Of a stretch of DNA of 64,000 bases, positions 33,850 to 46,925 are shown piece by piece (the stretch's first letter is position 1; every line of letters starts with the position of its first letter). The stretch lies in NCBI GenBank assembly GCA_965153355.1, contig OZ231127.1:62248001-62312000 (forward strand), in the 5' to 3' direction. Under the pieces are notes generated by a model. That model searched no databases and had not been told where the DNA came from. It saw only the letters and a program-made list of their open reading frames with translations. The stretch is from Flaccisagitta enflata. Lineage: Eukaryota; Chaetognatha; Sagittoidea; Aphragmophora. The position numbers and the translations under genes are program-made.

Positions 33850-34450
33850 AAAGAAGAAAAAGAAACAGGTCGCCCAAGGGCAATATGTGGTCAGCGATAC
33901 CCGTTGCCCTGCTGTGCATGATTGTGAATTTGAGTGAGGGGAGGCAGGGCAGCGGCCCCGAAGGGGACGAAGTCCTGTAGAACACAGGGGGACTTTCGTT
34001 TGTCCGTCCGTTTGGGCTGAATTCAGGTCTAAGAGGGCTGATGTAAGGCCAGAAAGCCAGTTGGGGGCTTGAATGGGCTGACTTGAGGCTTGAAAGAGCT
34101 GGATCAAGGCTTGGAAGGCCATAGAGAACTGACTTGAGGATCAGATAGCTGATTTGAGGCTTGAGAGGCATAATTTGAGGCAAGAGGTTGGATGAGCCCA
34201 GAGGCCAGATTGAAGAGGCCTGATTTGAGGCCCGAGGCCAGAGGCCTGAGGCCATGAGGTTGAGGCCAGAGAGGCCTAAGATAGAAAGGCCTGAGACGCT
34301 AGATTGTAGCCTAGGTTCATTTGGAGGGAGACCAGATTTGAGGGAGGACTGACGGAGGCCTGAGAGGCAGATTTGAGGCCTGGGTCTGAGGAGGGGGACG
34401 ACTGCGGACCGGACGACGAACGAAAGTCCCCCTGGTTTGAGCCGAGGGGA
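33850..34450 (+). repeat. GGCAGCGGCCCC repeat family copy with GAGGCC minisatellite
   Basis: The module GTCAGCGATACCCGTTGCCC...GGGCAGCGGCCCCGAAGGGG, then ACGAAGTCCTGTAGAACACA and GGGGGACTTTCG (33890-33995). It is followed by degenerate TTTGAGGCCTGAGAGGC units to about 34400, and ends with the inverted CGAAAGTCCCCCTGG (34427-34442). The inverted GAAAGTCCCCC pair suggests a foldback unit. Confidence 0.75.
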
Positions 34451-34483
34451 CGGCCCAAAAGAGCGGGAAAGATGAAGAGAATG

Positions 34484-34723
<240 letters not shown>

Positions 34724-35147
34724 ATGAAAATAAAAAGAGACCCAGATGGAAATAGAGACGGAGAGACAAACAGTCAGGAGAATAAAGAAGACAGAGAGAA
34801 GAAGCGATAGTCAAAGTTAAAGTTGTTCAAATAGAGAGAGTTGAATAGAGAGACTTTTTTTAAAGACAGCTACTGACAGACAAACATGCGCACTCTGGGT
34901 GTGACAGACAGAGTAAGACACAGACATTAGGGAGATAACGACTGCAGTAGAAATGAAAAAATCGGGGGGAAATGAAGAAAAAAGAAAATTGAGGGAAACG
35001 AACGGAAAGAAAAAGCAGAGAGCGGGAGGATAAAGAGGGAGAGGAAGATCAAGGAGAAGAAATAGAGGACGACAAAGACAATGAAGAAGAGAACATAGAA
35101 AAAGAAGACAAACATAAAGGAAATGATGAAAAAGAAAAAAAAAAGAG

Positions 35148-35410
35148 GAAGAGGAAGAAGAAGAAGAAGAAGAAGAAGAAGAAGAAGAAGAAGAAGAAGA
35201 AGAAGAAGAAGAAGAAGAAGAAGAAGAAGAAGAAGAAGAAGAAGAAGAAGAAGAAGAAGAAGAAGAAAAAGAAGAAGAAGAAGAAGAAGAAGAAGAAGAA
35301 GAAGAAGAAGAAGAAGAAGAAGAAGAAGAAGAAGAAGAAGAAGAAGAAGAAGAAGAAGAAGAAGAAGAAAAAGAAGAAGAAGGAAAAGAAGAAGAAGAGG
35401 AAGAAGAAGA
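35148..35410. repeat. (GAA)n microsatellite, very long
   Basis: GAA repeat of about 260 bp. Poly-Arg, poly-Lys, poly-Phe, poly-Leu and poly-Ser frames over it are artefacts. Confidence 0.95.
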
Positions 35411-35639
35411 AGGAGAAGATGAAGAGGCAGAAGAAAAAAAAAGCAGAAAAAAAGCAGCGGAAGAAAAAAGAACAAGAAGATGAGGGAGAAGGAGAAAAGA
35501 AAGAAGAAGGAGATGAAGAAGAACAGGAGAGGGAAGAAAAGGTGATAACCAAATAAATGGTTCCTTTTCAATTCTGCTGATGCCCATGGCAAGCTCACGT
35601 GGGCATGGACTCAATGAGAAGGCAAAATATAGTAGTCGC

Positions 35640-36080
35640 AAAAGCGTCAGATGGTCAGCGGTACCCGTTGCCCCTAAGTTAGTGTATGTAAGATGTGAAG
35701 GTGAGAGGGGCAGCGGCCCCGAAGGAGCCAATGACCTATGCTGGGCTAAGATTTGAGCATTGGAGCTGGGATTTGAGCCACGAGGCTAAAGCAGAGCCAT
35801 CAGGCATAGATTGGAGCCTCTTGGCTGGGGATAGAGCCTCATGGCAAAGGTCCCAGCCTCGAGGCTGGAATTGGAGCCAGGAGGGGGATTAGGGGCGATA
35901 CGCTGTGATTGGAGCCTCAAGGCCGGGTTTGATGCCTCAAAGCTGGAATTGGAGCCTTGAGGCTGGGATTTGAGCCTCAAGGCTAGGATTAGGAGCCTCA
36001 GGGGGGGGGCCCCCCAGAGGAGGAGGAGAAGAAGGAGAAGGAGGAGGAGAAAATCTCCCATATGTGTGCAAGCATAAGTC
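35640..36080 (+). repeat. GGCAGCGGCCCC repeat family copy with GAGCCTCAAGG minisatellite
   Basis: CAGCGGTACCCGTTGCCCCT and GGGGCAGCGGCCCCGAAGGA (35658-35725), then CAATGACCTATGCTGGGC and units of TTGGAGCCTCAAGGCTGGGA, ending GGAGGAGGAGAAAATCTCCC. The same parts make the hairpin at 59809-60231. Confidence 0.75.
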
Positions 36081-36294
36081 TAGACTTAGACTCGAAAGTT
36101 TTCCTAGGTCAGTCAGTAGCTCAATCTTTTGCATGGACCTGCTCAGCGCTTTCAATAATGCACGTTTCAAATTTCAAGGTTCTGGCTCAAATACTTTAGA
36201 AGTTAAGAGCATTTTTTTGAACCATATCAAACTGAAAAAGTTCCAGCAGAATCTTTAAACTTTCTTTGAAAATATGGCCGGCAGTGAATTTCAA

Positions 36295-36715
36295 CAGAGT
36301 CCAAGTTTCTTGAAAAAAAAGTAAAGTTACAGGATTTTGGATCTAGGCAAATCAAACAATTTCCTATTGATTGCACCCTACTTTTAAAAACCATTTTTCA
36401 AAAAAATATTTTGTGATTTTTTTTTTAAGTCCCCAACGTGCGGAACAAAAATTTTCTAAGTTTTTTGAAAAAAAAAATGAAAATACAAGATTTTGGATCT
36501 AGGCAAATCAGAAAATTTCCTATCGATTGCACCCCACTTTTAAAAACCATTTTTCAAAAAAATATTTTGTGATTTTTTTTTTTAAGTCCTCAACGCGTGA
36601 CACAAAAATTTTCAAAGTTTTTTTGAAAAAAGTGAAAATGCAAGATTTTGGATCTAGGCGAATCAAACAATTTCCTATCGATTGCACCCCACTTTTTTTT
36701 TCAGAAAAAAATCCT
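36295..36715. repeat. 155-bp tandem repeat, about 2.5 units
   Basis: GATTTTGGATCTAGGC begins at 36333, 36489 and 36644, a period of 155-156 bp. Units include TTTCCTATCGATTGCACCCC. Confidence 0.9.
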
Positions 36716-36719
36716 CATT

Positions 36720-38090
36720 AAGGGCTTTTTTTGGGGCCCTAAGGGGCCCCTAAGACGTTCAAAATTTTGGTTAATGAGATCAACAGAGTTATGTGCATAC
36801 ACCAAGGTATCTTTCAGGACCAAATTAAGGCTGATTAATTAGACCTCAAGCTCATGCCGTTAATCCCTCTGGCCCGGCCGCATTTGAAAGAGAAATCAGA
36901 AAATTCACCAGGACTCAGATTCCGGATGTAAGGTCAATCTCTACATAGGTCAGCGGCCCCTTTGGGGCCGCTTCCCAAAAGGAATTATTAATCGTAATGT
37001 TGGCTTATTCATTTTGCATTCATAATTCGAAATGCATGGGTAAGCTTTTTTTCATCATTCATTACCAAAACATGATCACGTATACTCTGGTTCTATAGAT
37101 GTGTTTTGTGTGACTGAGCACCCACTATATCTTCGTAATAAACCGATATTTGATCAATGCAAGTAACTAAAGTAAAATCATAATATTTTCAAGCAATCTG
37201 CTTCTGCTATGTTTGCATGGGGTTGATGAAAAGGGCAGTATTTCTTTTATCCAGTTGATACCGTTATAATTGCCATATAACATAATGATATGATCATTCG
37301 TCAACATCTTCACATAATCATTGTCGCAAAATACGGTTTCGATGATTTTCATCTCGCCGTGATTTGGTCCGCGAGTCTAACGATGCTGCTGCTTGCTGCG
37401 TCTTCGCTGGTTCGCGCCAAATGGTCAGAAAAGGCCAAAAGAAATGGAATATGGACGGGGTTATGTTTTTATCGAACAGAATATGTATTCTAAACGCGAA
37501 ACCGAAGTAGATCATAATCCGACATGGCAGCGAGGAGCGTATATCTCGGTTTTTATCTTAATAAGGCTACATTAAGCATACAAGTAGTCGGAATTGTGAT
37601 AATCAATTTTCTCTGTTTCGTCGCTGTTTCTTGTTTCTGTTCATAATGACATCTTCATCAATCGCAAGTTGAATCTTTAGGTTTAGTTTCAAATTTGTAC
37701 TTGCTGGTAATAAATCTTTTTGAATCGTGATTTTTTTTTACATACTTTCATGAAATGACATCAAATTAAGACGCTGCCAGTCTACCCTACCAGTATAGTA
37801 TGTTATTTGTTTTCACACAAACTTACATCACCGCGATGCCTGTCATTTTAGAATCAACCAAAATGTACGCGTTGTGGCTCGATTCTGTGGGTGACGGCCA
37901 TTTTAACCAAGCCGGATCATTTTTTGCCTTTCCCACCACCAAATCCGATTATCGCCTCCCCGACAAAATGAAAATTTGATTTTTGAAAATGCAATTTCTT
38001 GTCTCTCTCCCTCTCTCTCGATTCTTTGGGCTGAGGTTGAGATAGGTGGTCCCCTCATCCAATCTTATCCATCTGCCTTAAAAATGAAAT
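36720..38090. other. Non-repetitive stretch, only weak coding hints
   Basis: No transposon recognised, apart from a GGCCCC...GGGGCC remnant near 36955. Weak hints: a minus frame after ...GCGAACCAG (37410) reading KTQQAAASLDSRTKSRRDEN to a stop near 37317; a plus Leu-rich start MLLLAASSLVRA at 37383; and a 53-codon plus frame from about 37839 reading MYALWLDSVGDGHFNQAGSF. None has a neighbour with matching phase. Confidence 0.35.
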
Positions 38091-38102
38091 TCTTTCCTAC
38101 AT

Positions 38103-38234
38103 TTTTTAGGTGCGCCAAGGCGCCTCTGTAAAAGGCTGTGTCCGTCAGTCGGTCGGTCGGTTGGTCTATTGGTCGGGTAACGCATTCGATCGACGATCCA
38201 CCCGGCGCACCTTATCGGCCTACTTGGCCTTGTT
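38103..38234 (+). mobile_element. Palindrome-ended element, GGTGCGCC subfamily
   Basis: Starts TTTTTTAGGTGCGCCAAGGC, TGTAAAAGGCTGTGTCC, a (GTCG)n tract, and ends with the internal arm copy CCGGCGCACCT then ACTTGGCCTTGTT. The internal copy is the reverse complement of the starting arm AGGTGCGCC. Confidence 0.9.
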
Positions 38235-38345
38235 TCCTTTGCGCGTTGAGCTATTGTTTTCTCGCTATCGTCAAGCTTAAAAATATACGCACACCTGACA
38301 TGAAGCATCATCTAATTCATTCTTTAGAAGATCCCACTCGCAGTG

Positions 38346-38799
<454 letters not shown>

Positions 38800-39118
38800 T
38801 TCTGTCAACTACTCTCACACGATCACCCATCCCCTTGTTTGAAACGGAGTCTCCTCTTTTTTTTCTGTGTTGCTGTCGCGTAAATTTTCCCCGCGGTGTT
38901 GGTCGTTGTCATTCGCGCTCAAACTATATTTCAGGCCGGCGCCATATGCCCACGCATGCTCATGCATCCCTTCACGAGTTTATTCCGGTCTCTTTTTCTG
39001 TTGTTAGGCTCAACGCCGTTCCATGAGTTCATGATGTTGTATTCATATTTCTTTTCTATGATTTTCGGTGGATTGATTCATCGGTCGATTAGACTCGGCT
39101 TTTGAGATAGTTTCCATG

Positions 39119-39327
39119 TTTTTAGTCGCGTGCTACGTTACTCTACACCCCGCTTTGTCGGTCCGTCGGTCCGTCCGTCCGTCGGTCCGTCGGTCTGTCA
39201 CACTTTACTTTTTTTTGGGTTTTTGCGGTCTTTGGCCTCACTGCGCCTGCCCGAGTGATCAAGTGACCTCAAATATGGCCCCTGCCCACCCGCACGCGAC
39301 TGGAGTAGCCGTGTATCCGGCCTTGTT
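39119..39327 (+). mobile_element. Palindrome-ended element, short GTCGCGTGC subfamily
   Basis: Starts TTTTTAGTCGCGTGCTACGT, a (GTCCGTCG)n tract, CACACTTTACTTTTTTTTGG, CCCCTGCCCACCC, internal arm copy GCACGCGACTGGAGTAGCCG, end GTATCCGGCCTTGTT. Close to the copy at 26035-26270. Confidence 0.93.
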
Positions 39328-39494
39328 ACAGATATGGCCGCTCTTTCCCGATGGCAAATTCGATTGTAATTCAACATGCCCGATCTAGTAACGATGTGTG
39401 CAAAGTAATCATCGAACGCGAATGAATTTAAGCATCCATCTGAATCATCGAGTGGCTTAACAACAACAACGGCAGAAGGATTAAGCAGATCGCT

Positions 39495-39845
39495 TAGAAG
39501 CGTCAAGCGGAAGGGTCAAGCTGATGCGTCAAGCGGAAGTGTCAAGCGGAAGCGTCAAGCTGATGCGTCAAGCGGAAGCGTCAGGCGGAAGTGTCAAGCG
39601 GAAGTGTCAAGAGGAAGGGTCAAGCGGAAGTGTCAAGTGGAAGCGTCAAGCGGAAAGGTCAAGCGGAAGGGTCAAGCGGAAGGGTCAAGCAGAAGTGTCA
39701 AGTGGAAGCGTCAAGCGGAACCGTCAAGCGGAAGCGTCAAGCAGAACCGTCAAGCAGAACCGTCAAGCGGAAGCGTCAAGCGGAAGCGTCAAGCGGAACC
39801 GTCAAGCGGAAACGTCAGGCGGAATCACGAAACGCAGGCATAAGG
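39495..39845. repeat. 13-bp minisatellite GTCAAGCGGAAGC
   Basis: About 26 units of GTCAAGCGGAAGC and variants (AGCTGATGC, AGCAGAACC). The period of 13 opens all three frames, giving misleading Ser/Lys/Arg ORFs. Confidence 0.93.
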
Positions 39846-39954
39846 TGGGAGGACCAAGTGGAGCTCTAAAGCTTAAGGGCCAAGCGGAAATGTCGAGCAG
39901 AGACATCAGGCGGAAAGGGGCAAAAGGAAGTGTCAAGCTGAACCCCTCGGCGGA

Positions 39955-40420
39955 AAGGGGCAAAAACAAACAAAAACAAAAACAAAAACCAAAACCAAAA
40001 CCAAAACAAAAACAAAAACAAAACAAAAACAAAAACAAAAACAAAAACAAAAACAACAAACATACAGACAAACAAACGAGAAAAAAATAAAAACAAAACA
40101 GATGAAACAATCGGAAGCATAAGACAGAAGGGGCCAAAGGAAGTGTCAATCGGAGCATTAGGCAAAAGGAAGTGCCAATCGGAAGCAAAAGACAAAAGGG
40201 GCAAAAGGAAGTGTCAAACATGAGCATAAGACAGAAAGGGCAAAAGGAAGTGTCAATTTGAAGCATTAGGCAAAAGGAAGTGTCAATTGGAAGCAAAAGA
40301 TAGAAAGGGCAAAAAGAAGTGTCAATCGGTTACATAACATAGAAGAGGCAAAGGGAAGTGTCAATCATAAGCATTAGACAGAGCCAGAGGGGCAAAAGGA
40401 AGTGTCAATCGGAAGTGGAA
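39955..40420. repeat. (AAAAAC)n and AAGGAAGTGTCAATCGGAAGC repeats
   Basis: A-rich AAAAAC/AAAACC tract at 39960-40060, then degenerate 30-50 bp units with GGCAAAAGGAAGTGTCAATC to 40420. Confidence 0.8.
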
Positions 40421-40579
40421 GAGATGACGAGCCAACCAACGCAGGCGGAAAAGAGACTCTCTCAGCTCCAACTCTGTTGATTAGAAAAGTGTCTTTGAGT
40501 GACAAATCTTCACTCGCTGACAAATGGCATTAGTCTTCAATCAGAAGATGAACTAATTCGTGAGATGATCCGAGATGAT

Positions 40580-40586
<7 letters not shown>

Positions 40587-40662
<76 letters not shown>

Positions 40663-40674
40663 ACACACACACAC
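40587..40674. repeat. (GA)n then (CA)n microsatellite
   Basis: GA repeat of about 72 bp followed by a short CA run. Confidence 0.95.
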
Positions 40675-41024
40675 AGAGCTCTCACCGTTTTCCTTTTTCA
40701 AAAAATAGTTCTTCTTCCGTTTTTTTTTTGCAGTTCTCTTTTATATGTCCTCATTTGCATTACACTGTGGGAGATACTGTCAGGCTTCAGTCAAAACGCT
40801 ACGAAAAGAACATCTATATAACACAAAACTTGGACAATGCAACGTTTTGACCCTGTTTTACAAATTTTGTTGTTGTTCAATGTTCATTGGTAACTTGTTG
40901 GCTTTCTGTAGTCTGTCGCCTCCACTTGCACATGGGACGCTACCAACCGATACGAATGAATTGAAATTATGGCACAGAAATGGCACATGCTTCTCGCTTC
41001 AGCAAAGTTCGCATTGAAATAAGT

Positions 41025-41264
41025 TCAGACCAGGCGCACTATCGCGCATGTGTCAGCAGCAGCAGTGATGCGGATGATATCGCGGTAATTAGGTAGGTGC
41101 AATAAGTTAGAATTAGTTGCAAGTATACGTAAAACCTAAGAAAGTTCGAAAAAGAAAAGTGTATGATGACAGTATGAAGCGATTCTGAGGGACTGACGGA
41201 CAAACGGACCAATAGACCGACCAACGGACATCTCTACTTATAGAGTCGCAAGCACGCGATTAAA
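41025..41264 (-). mobile_element. Degraded palindrome-family copy
   Basis: CAGACCAGGCGCACTATCGC near 41030, a GACGGACAAACGGACCAATA tract near 41195, and the terminal AGTCGCAAGCACGCGATTAA at 41243-41262. The internal ATCGCGCAT still resembles the reverse complement of the terminal arm. Confidence 0.6.
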
Positions 41265-41582
41265 AATCCGTAGTACAGCAATGGAAAGGATTTTGCTGAC
41301 TCACGTCCATTAAGGACAGAAAACCGGGAGCCCCGGACTGCCTACGCTGTACTCATACATAAAAAGGCTGTGCAGTATGTATCGCGGTCACGCTGAGCTA
41401 ACATGAATTTCATGATAAAATCGCTGAATTCTTGGCACCAACCATAATAAGTTGTTTTTTTTTTTGCTGATTTGTATTACCCACAGAAGCACACAAACTC
41501 TAAGGTACAAAGACGCACATACTGAGGTATAGTGAGGGATATTGTTCCGCTTGTCATACATATATACGCACCACGCACACAT

Positions 41583-41882
<300 letters not shown>

Positions 41883-42029
41883 TGGGAGAGAAAGAAGGGA
41901 GTTGATGATGACAACGCGCGTGATTCCATTTTTCGCGGACGCCAGAACAGCTTCTGTCATTCTCCAGCTGCCACTTCAAATTGATCCACCTCGGCGATCA
42001 GCACTAGCCAACCTTTTCCTCCTTCTATT

Positions 42030-42100
42030 TTAATACTCCTCCTCTTCCTGATCCATCTCAATCTCCGCACCCACACCTGCGTCCATTTCTTCGTACGTCT
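42030..42100 (-). CDS. Possible terminal exon, acidic C-terminal tail
   Basis: After an acceptor CTTATGTCATTGCAG on the minus strand, two bases complete a codon and 22 codons follow: TYEEMDAGVGAEIEMDQEEE, then Tyr and TAA. A short acidic C-terminus is plausible, but no upstream exon with a phase-1 donor was found, and the frame is small enough to arise by chance. The (CT)n tract at 42150-42243 lies about 50 bp upstream. Confidence 0.35.
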
Positions 42101-42148
42101 CTGCAATGACATAAGTTCTATCTGCTCATAGAGGACCTTCCATGACTG

Positions 42149-42375
<227 letters not shown>

Positions 42376-43160
42376 GATGAATATGCGTCATACATGGGAG
42401 TATGGACAGACAGCCTTCTAAAGAAGTAATCATTGGATCTGGTGTGGGAAAAAGTCAAAAATAGTGTTTCTCAAAGCGGCATAACAGACAGACATATTGA
42501 CTTCGGGATCAAGCGACAGACGGACGGACCGACTGATGGCCAAACCCTTTATACCCGCGTCGCCTTTTTTTCTCGAGGTCTCAAATGAAAAGTTTTTTTT
42601 TCCTAATCGCAAAACAAATCAAGTCAAAATGTTCAAAAATCAAAATCGCACAAATTCTCTCTCGATGAACGACAGCCACGCCGTAATGAAAGCGATCTGT
42701 CACAAAAAAGAAATCAACTATGTCTCTTGTCCCATTTGGCTTAACAATCTAGTCCTGAACAACCTGTCTGACAATAATCATTGTTAAACAGACGTTGTAC
42801 AACCAAAAAATAAAACTAATGGCTACATCACAAACGACCGCGCCTGCCAACTAGTGGCTCCGATCTGAATGACGATTTATCCACTGATGGTTAATTACAA
42901 ACAAATGTACGGCAAGTCTGATCAACAAACAAAAAAATGTAATCATTCTTTTGTTTGGAGAAGGCGAAAGGAAAAACGTCTCAAAGAGTTGTCAAACAAG
43001 AGAAAACTAACGTTTCAATCGGCCAGCGCGCAAAAGAAAGTGTAATATGTAGTGGAGTGGATCGATGTTCACTCAATAAAGCTAACAGTGCCCTCTCGCA
43101 TGTAAGTCTTCATCTGACTGAATCGATATTGAATTATGTCCATCTTTCCAGATCGGCGCG

Positions 43161-43170
43161 TCTCTCTCTC

Positions 43171-43252
<82 letters not shown>
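43161..43252. repeat. (CT)n microsatellite
   Basis: CT repeat of about 92 bp. Confidence 0.95.
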
Positions 43253-43255
<3 letters not shown>

Positions 43256-43987
43256 GTTTCTCTTCGTGTCATCGTTTTCCCTTCGTTGACAAAGAGCCCC
43301 TAGGCTCAAATAGATAAAGCTCATATATATAGCGATGACCATTCAACCATTGATTCAATTGTCGCTTCATATGCCAATAACAGGACATAGAAATAATCAC
43401 GTTCGCGTTCATGGTGTTTAAAAAGTCTATTACCCAATCAAAATGCAGCCCTAGAGTACTATCAGAGAATTTTTCATGACTTGAAAGTGCGAACTATGCC
43501 TTTCATTGTTCAATCCATTCTTTTGTCATTGACGGAGGAGTCGAACATTACGAAATCTCCGTTCCAACCCACATCAGCAGGCCAGACAACAACCCGCCTT
43601 TGAGTTCTGTGTGCATCTGCGATCAATTCCCCCCCCCCTTCCCACAACTTAACTTCAATCACCTTTTCAGCATCTTCCTCCTCCACCTCTTCCCTCTTGG
43701 CTTTGCCTCGTCACCTTCTCACTTTTTCTAAAATTTCAATCTGCTCTCGTTAAAATCTTTCATCTGTTTGTCTGTGGCCGTGACGGCTCACGTCTGCTCA
43801 CGTCTGAGGGATCCTTCTTCAGATCAGTTCGCAATTCAGTCCATCTGTCTGTCTGTCCGTCCTTTTCATTCCAAATGCTCAAACGAGTTGAGATGAATAT
43901 CGACCGAGAATTTTCAAAAAAAGATTCAAAACAAATGAATTTAATCAAACAGAGAGCGCAAACAACCAATTCTTTTCTGTGTTCAAG

Positions 43988-44180
43988 GAAATCCAGTAAG
44001 GAAAGTCATTCGTTTGAATATGGACAGATGAAATTCTCCTTGGAATTTATTTTCGTCGAAATCAATTCGCCGCCGACAAAATCGGCGGAAACTTCTTTGC
44101 CGCTGCCGGAAATCTCGCGGTGCCGACATGGGAGAGAAACCAACAAGCTGCCGGTATATTACGACTTGAATCCTGCAATG
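43988..44180 (+). other. Possible plus-strand exon
   Basis: After TTCTTTTCTGTGTTCAAG a frame with G/C-rich third positions reads KESHSFEYGQMKFSLEFIFV, EINSPPTKSAETSLPLPE and NKLPVYYDLNPAMT. A minus frame (IQVVIYRQLVGFSPMSAPRD after ...GTCATTGCAG) is also open. I cannot choose between them; no partner exon found. Confidence 0.3.
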
Positions 44181-44299
44181 ACGGTGATGGTTAAATAGCG
44201 GTTGTTATTGTCGTCGTTTTCGATGTTGCCGTTGTTGTCATTGTTGTCGTTGTTGCCGTTGTTGTCGTTGTTTTCTTTCAAGCAGTCACTATAGAGCTA

Positions 44300-45590
44300 A
44301 AAGAGGCTAGTGTCACGTAAAGGGGAGCGCAGATAGAGTGAGATTCGTCAATTTTAAATGTTTTAAAATTGAACAAAACTGTACACCACCATGTAGCTTA
44401 CCTATTATTATATATGAATCCATACTTGGATTTTCTTATTCAAGCTCATTTTGCATACAAATTAGGCCTAAAAAGACATTATTATCAATTTTTTACTAAT
44501 ATGTTTAGCTAAATACAAAAAGGCAATCAGTACGAGAGCAAGATTTTTGATGATAACGTTCAAACAATCATGTGTGATCATGTTTTAGAGATTTTTTTCA
44601 AGAAATTTGAGTTTTTTGAAAAAATCTCTATAAGCACCAATTTTGGCTGGGCGGGCTGTTGGAGGAGAATTTTTCCTTCTAAGCTCGTTTTGATGCCAGT
44701 GACAAGGAACCTTTAGAAGAAGCTTCATGCAAAATTTCAACCAAATCGGACAATTATTTTGGAAGTTATGCCATTTTTTAAATTTTTTTATCTGGTAGGC
44801 TGGTTGGTCTGGTTGGACTGCTTGACATTTTTTGAGTCAGATCAGAAATAAGATGAGGACCTTCTTGATCTGGGTATCAACCATGCAAAATTTCATTGGG
44901 CTAGCTCAATTAGTTGGTGAGATATGCCAATTTGAATTTTAAGAAATTTACTAAATCAAGGCACCAAAACATGCGCGCATTTCTGTGCGAAGTGCTGTGT
45001 GGAAACAAAGAATTAACTATGAGACTTGGTCGGCGAGCGTTACAATTCATTCCTTATTTTGGTAGTGATCAACTTTGGAATTTAACTGTGACCATTAGAA
45101 TTGGAGTTAAGACTTGAAATTTTAGAGGCATGTACAGAATTTCAACCTCTTTCACATCATATAGATAAATTCAGCGTTAAGCATATTACTATGCTGTGAC
45201 ATAGTAAGAATCATAGTGTGACATAAGTGTGACAGCTACAACATGGAGCACCTCTGAATTGTAACGCTTCAAGGAAATGTTGATTTCTCACCAATGGAAT
45301 GGAAAAAATCTTTGAAAATTGGAGGGAATGTCCTTCAACTAGTTGTCAATGCAATAGAAAAAGAAAAATTGCCTAATGTTTGAGTGATGATAGGCTAACA
45401 AAAAAAATTGTCAACTTACCTCATTTTAGCCAAAAATGACTGAAAAATGAAGGGGGGGAGTACTATGTTTCAAAGCTATTTTTTTGTCATCTTACAGTTG
45501 AAATATTTAGTTCAAACTTTCTACACATATCAATGGATTGATAGTGATTGCTTACAAGCTTTGGGATGACCCTGCTTGGCATTTTTTGAT
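44300..45590. other. AT-rich, no gene recognised
   Basis: No convincing frame. The block AATTTCAACCAAATCGGACA...TTATGCCA...GGTAGGCTGGTTGG (44735-44810) resembles the tandem unit at 63266-63620. Confidence 0.5.
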
Positions 45591-45850
45591 TAGTTAAACT
45601 TGCGTTTTGCCTGCAGGGACAAAATCGGGACAGGCCAAAATAGGCTCTTCTACCCCTGTTTTGGACCCCATAGGGGCAGTCGGTGTGGCAAAAATTGGTT
45701 CGGTATGGCGCACCAGATAGTTATGTATGTCACACAACCTTCGTGACCTTATGCAATTCAACAGCAGAAGCAACGCAACTTCTACCATGGTGGACAGTCG
45801 GGGTTTCTCGGGCGCCCCCCGATGCTCAGAATCAACCAAGACATATTCGT

Positions 45851-45974
45851 TCAATTTTTGATTACTAGCCTGTGATTTTCAGAGGAAATTGGGTCAATGA
45901 CCGTTGTGTCCATTTTTAACGGGCAATGCGATGTTCTTGATTGGCGCTTCGTTCTTTGGTCTAGGTCGTCTTTC

Positions 45975-46007
<33 letters not shown>

Positions 46008-46428
46008 CTTTCATTAACGAACAACTTATATCCTTGGTCAGTTCTTAATTGCGCTCCGTCGACATTTAAAGTGACAGCGACCAGAAAGATTGACCGACGA
46101 GGGTAGTGAAAAAAGGAAGAAGAAGAAGAAGAAGAAGAAGAAGAAGAAGAAGAAGAAGAAGAAGAAGAAGAAGAAAAAGAAAAAGAAGAAGAAGAAGAAG
46201 AAGAAGAAGAAGAAAAAGAAGAAGAGGAAGAAGAAGTAGTGGAAGAGGAATCTGTGGTAGACATGACAAGTATGTCGTCGGCAGCGTCGACGTCGACGAC
46301 GACGATGACGAACGTTTCGTCAGCTCGACAGTCTGGACAACGAAGACGCAAATCTTTGATTCGCCACAAATTCACGAAAGTCGAATCTCGAGACTCGGGA
46401 ACGCAGTAAGCGGTACCGGAAATAACGA

Positions 46429-46506
<78 letters not shown>

Positions 46507-46925
46507 CATCATCATCATCATCGTTATCATCTTCGTCATAATCATCCTCCTCCTCTTCCAGCATAATTTCGATGCCTTTTGTTTCCTCGAATCGGTCACA
46601 AGGTTCGCTGGCGTATCGACAAGTGGAAGCGAAAGATGCTGGCGGCGAGTTGGGGGCAGTTGAAACGGAAGAACTCCCTTTGTCCTCGCCGTCGCCTTTT
46701 TCAGTTTTGCTCGTCTCAATTTCTTTCCTTCCCTCTCCCGCTCTTCCGTCTCCTTCGTCAGTCTCGACATCATCATCATCAGCATCATCATCATCATCCC
46801 CGTCGTTGAGTTTCCTCTGGTTCTCCGTTGGGCAGTCGCATTTGATTTGAACGGATGTTTCGTTTAGACAAAATCCAAAGGAAATGCACGGAAGACGTGG
46901 ACACGCATTTGAAGGGATGGATGAC
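45851..46925 (-). CDS. Exon with EGF-like module and long Asp/Asn/Ser tracts
   Basis: Minus-strand exon after a good acceptor (CTCCTTTTAACTTCAG); it takes one base (AG+G gives Arg with the exon at 47444-47334) and stays open for 357 codons to a stop at 45851. The start SSIPSNACPRLPCISFGFCL then NETSVQIKCDCPTEN has the Cys spacing of an EGF-like domain through its CXC, so it should be extracellular. Instead of a normal GFXGXXC end come Asp-rich runs, FASTCRYASEPCDRFEETKG, an acidic and poly-Asn stretch (AAC repeat at 46430-46506), then TAYCVPESRDSTFVNLWRIK, RLRCPDCRADETF, poly-Ser (46117-46235) and VTLNVDGAQLRTDQGYKLFV. A donor before one of the tracts is possible, so the right boundary is uncertain. 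The family is not identified. Confidence 0.55.
45975..46008. repeat. (TTG)n microsatellite inside the open frame
   Basis: Short TTG repeat giving poly-Asn in the minus frame. Confidence 0.9.
46110..46235. repeat. (GAA)n microsatellite inside the open frame
   Basis: GAA repeat that reads as poly-Ser in the minus frame (TCT/TCC-type codons). Confidence 0.95.
46430..46506. repeat. (TTG)n microsatellite inside the open frame
   Basis: TTG repeat reading as poly-Asn on the minus strand, flanked by ATC/ATG-type repeats reading as poly-Asp. Confidence 0.95.

Noticed and set aside
34817-35731. 304-codon Ser/Phe/Leu-rich minus frame
   Set aside because: Driven by the (GAA)n tract; the flanking residues are low-complexity and no start or splice support exists.
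39524-40090. Ser/Lys/Arg-rich 188-codon frame
   Set aside because: The 13-bp repeat keeps all three frames open; no gene signal.
45897-46850. Plus-strand frames across the Asp/Asn/Ser exon region
   Set aside because: The minus frame has the EGF-type cysteine spacing and a proper acceptor; the plus frames are Val-, Lys/Arg- or Ser-rich repeat shadows.
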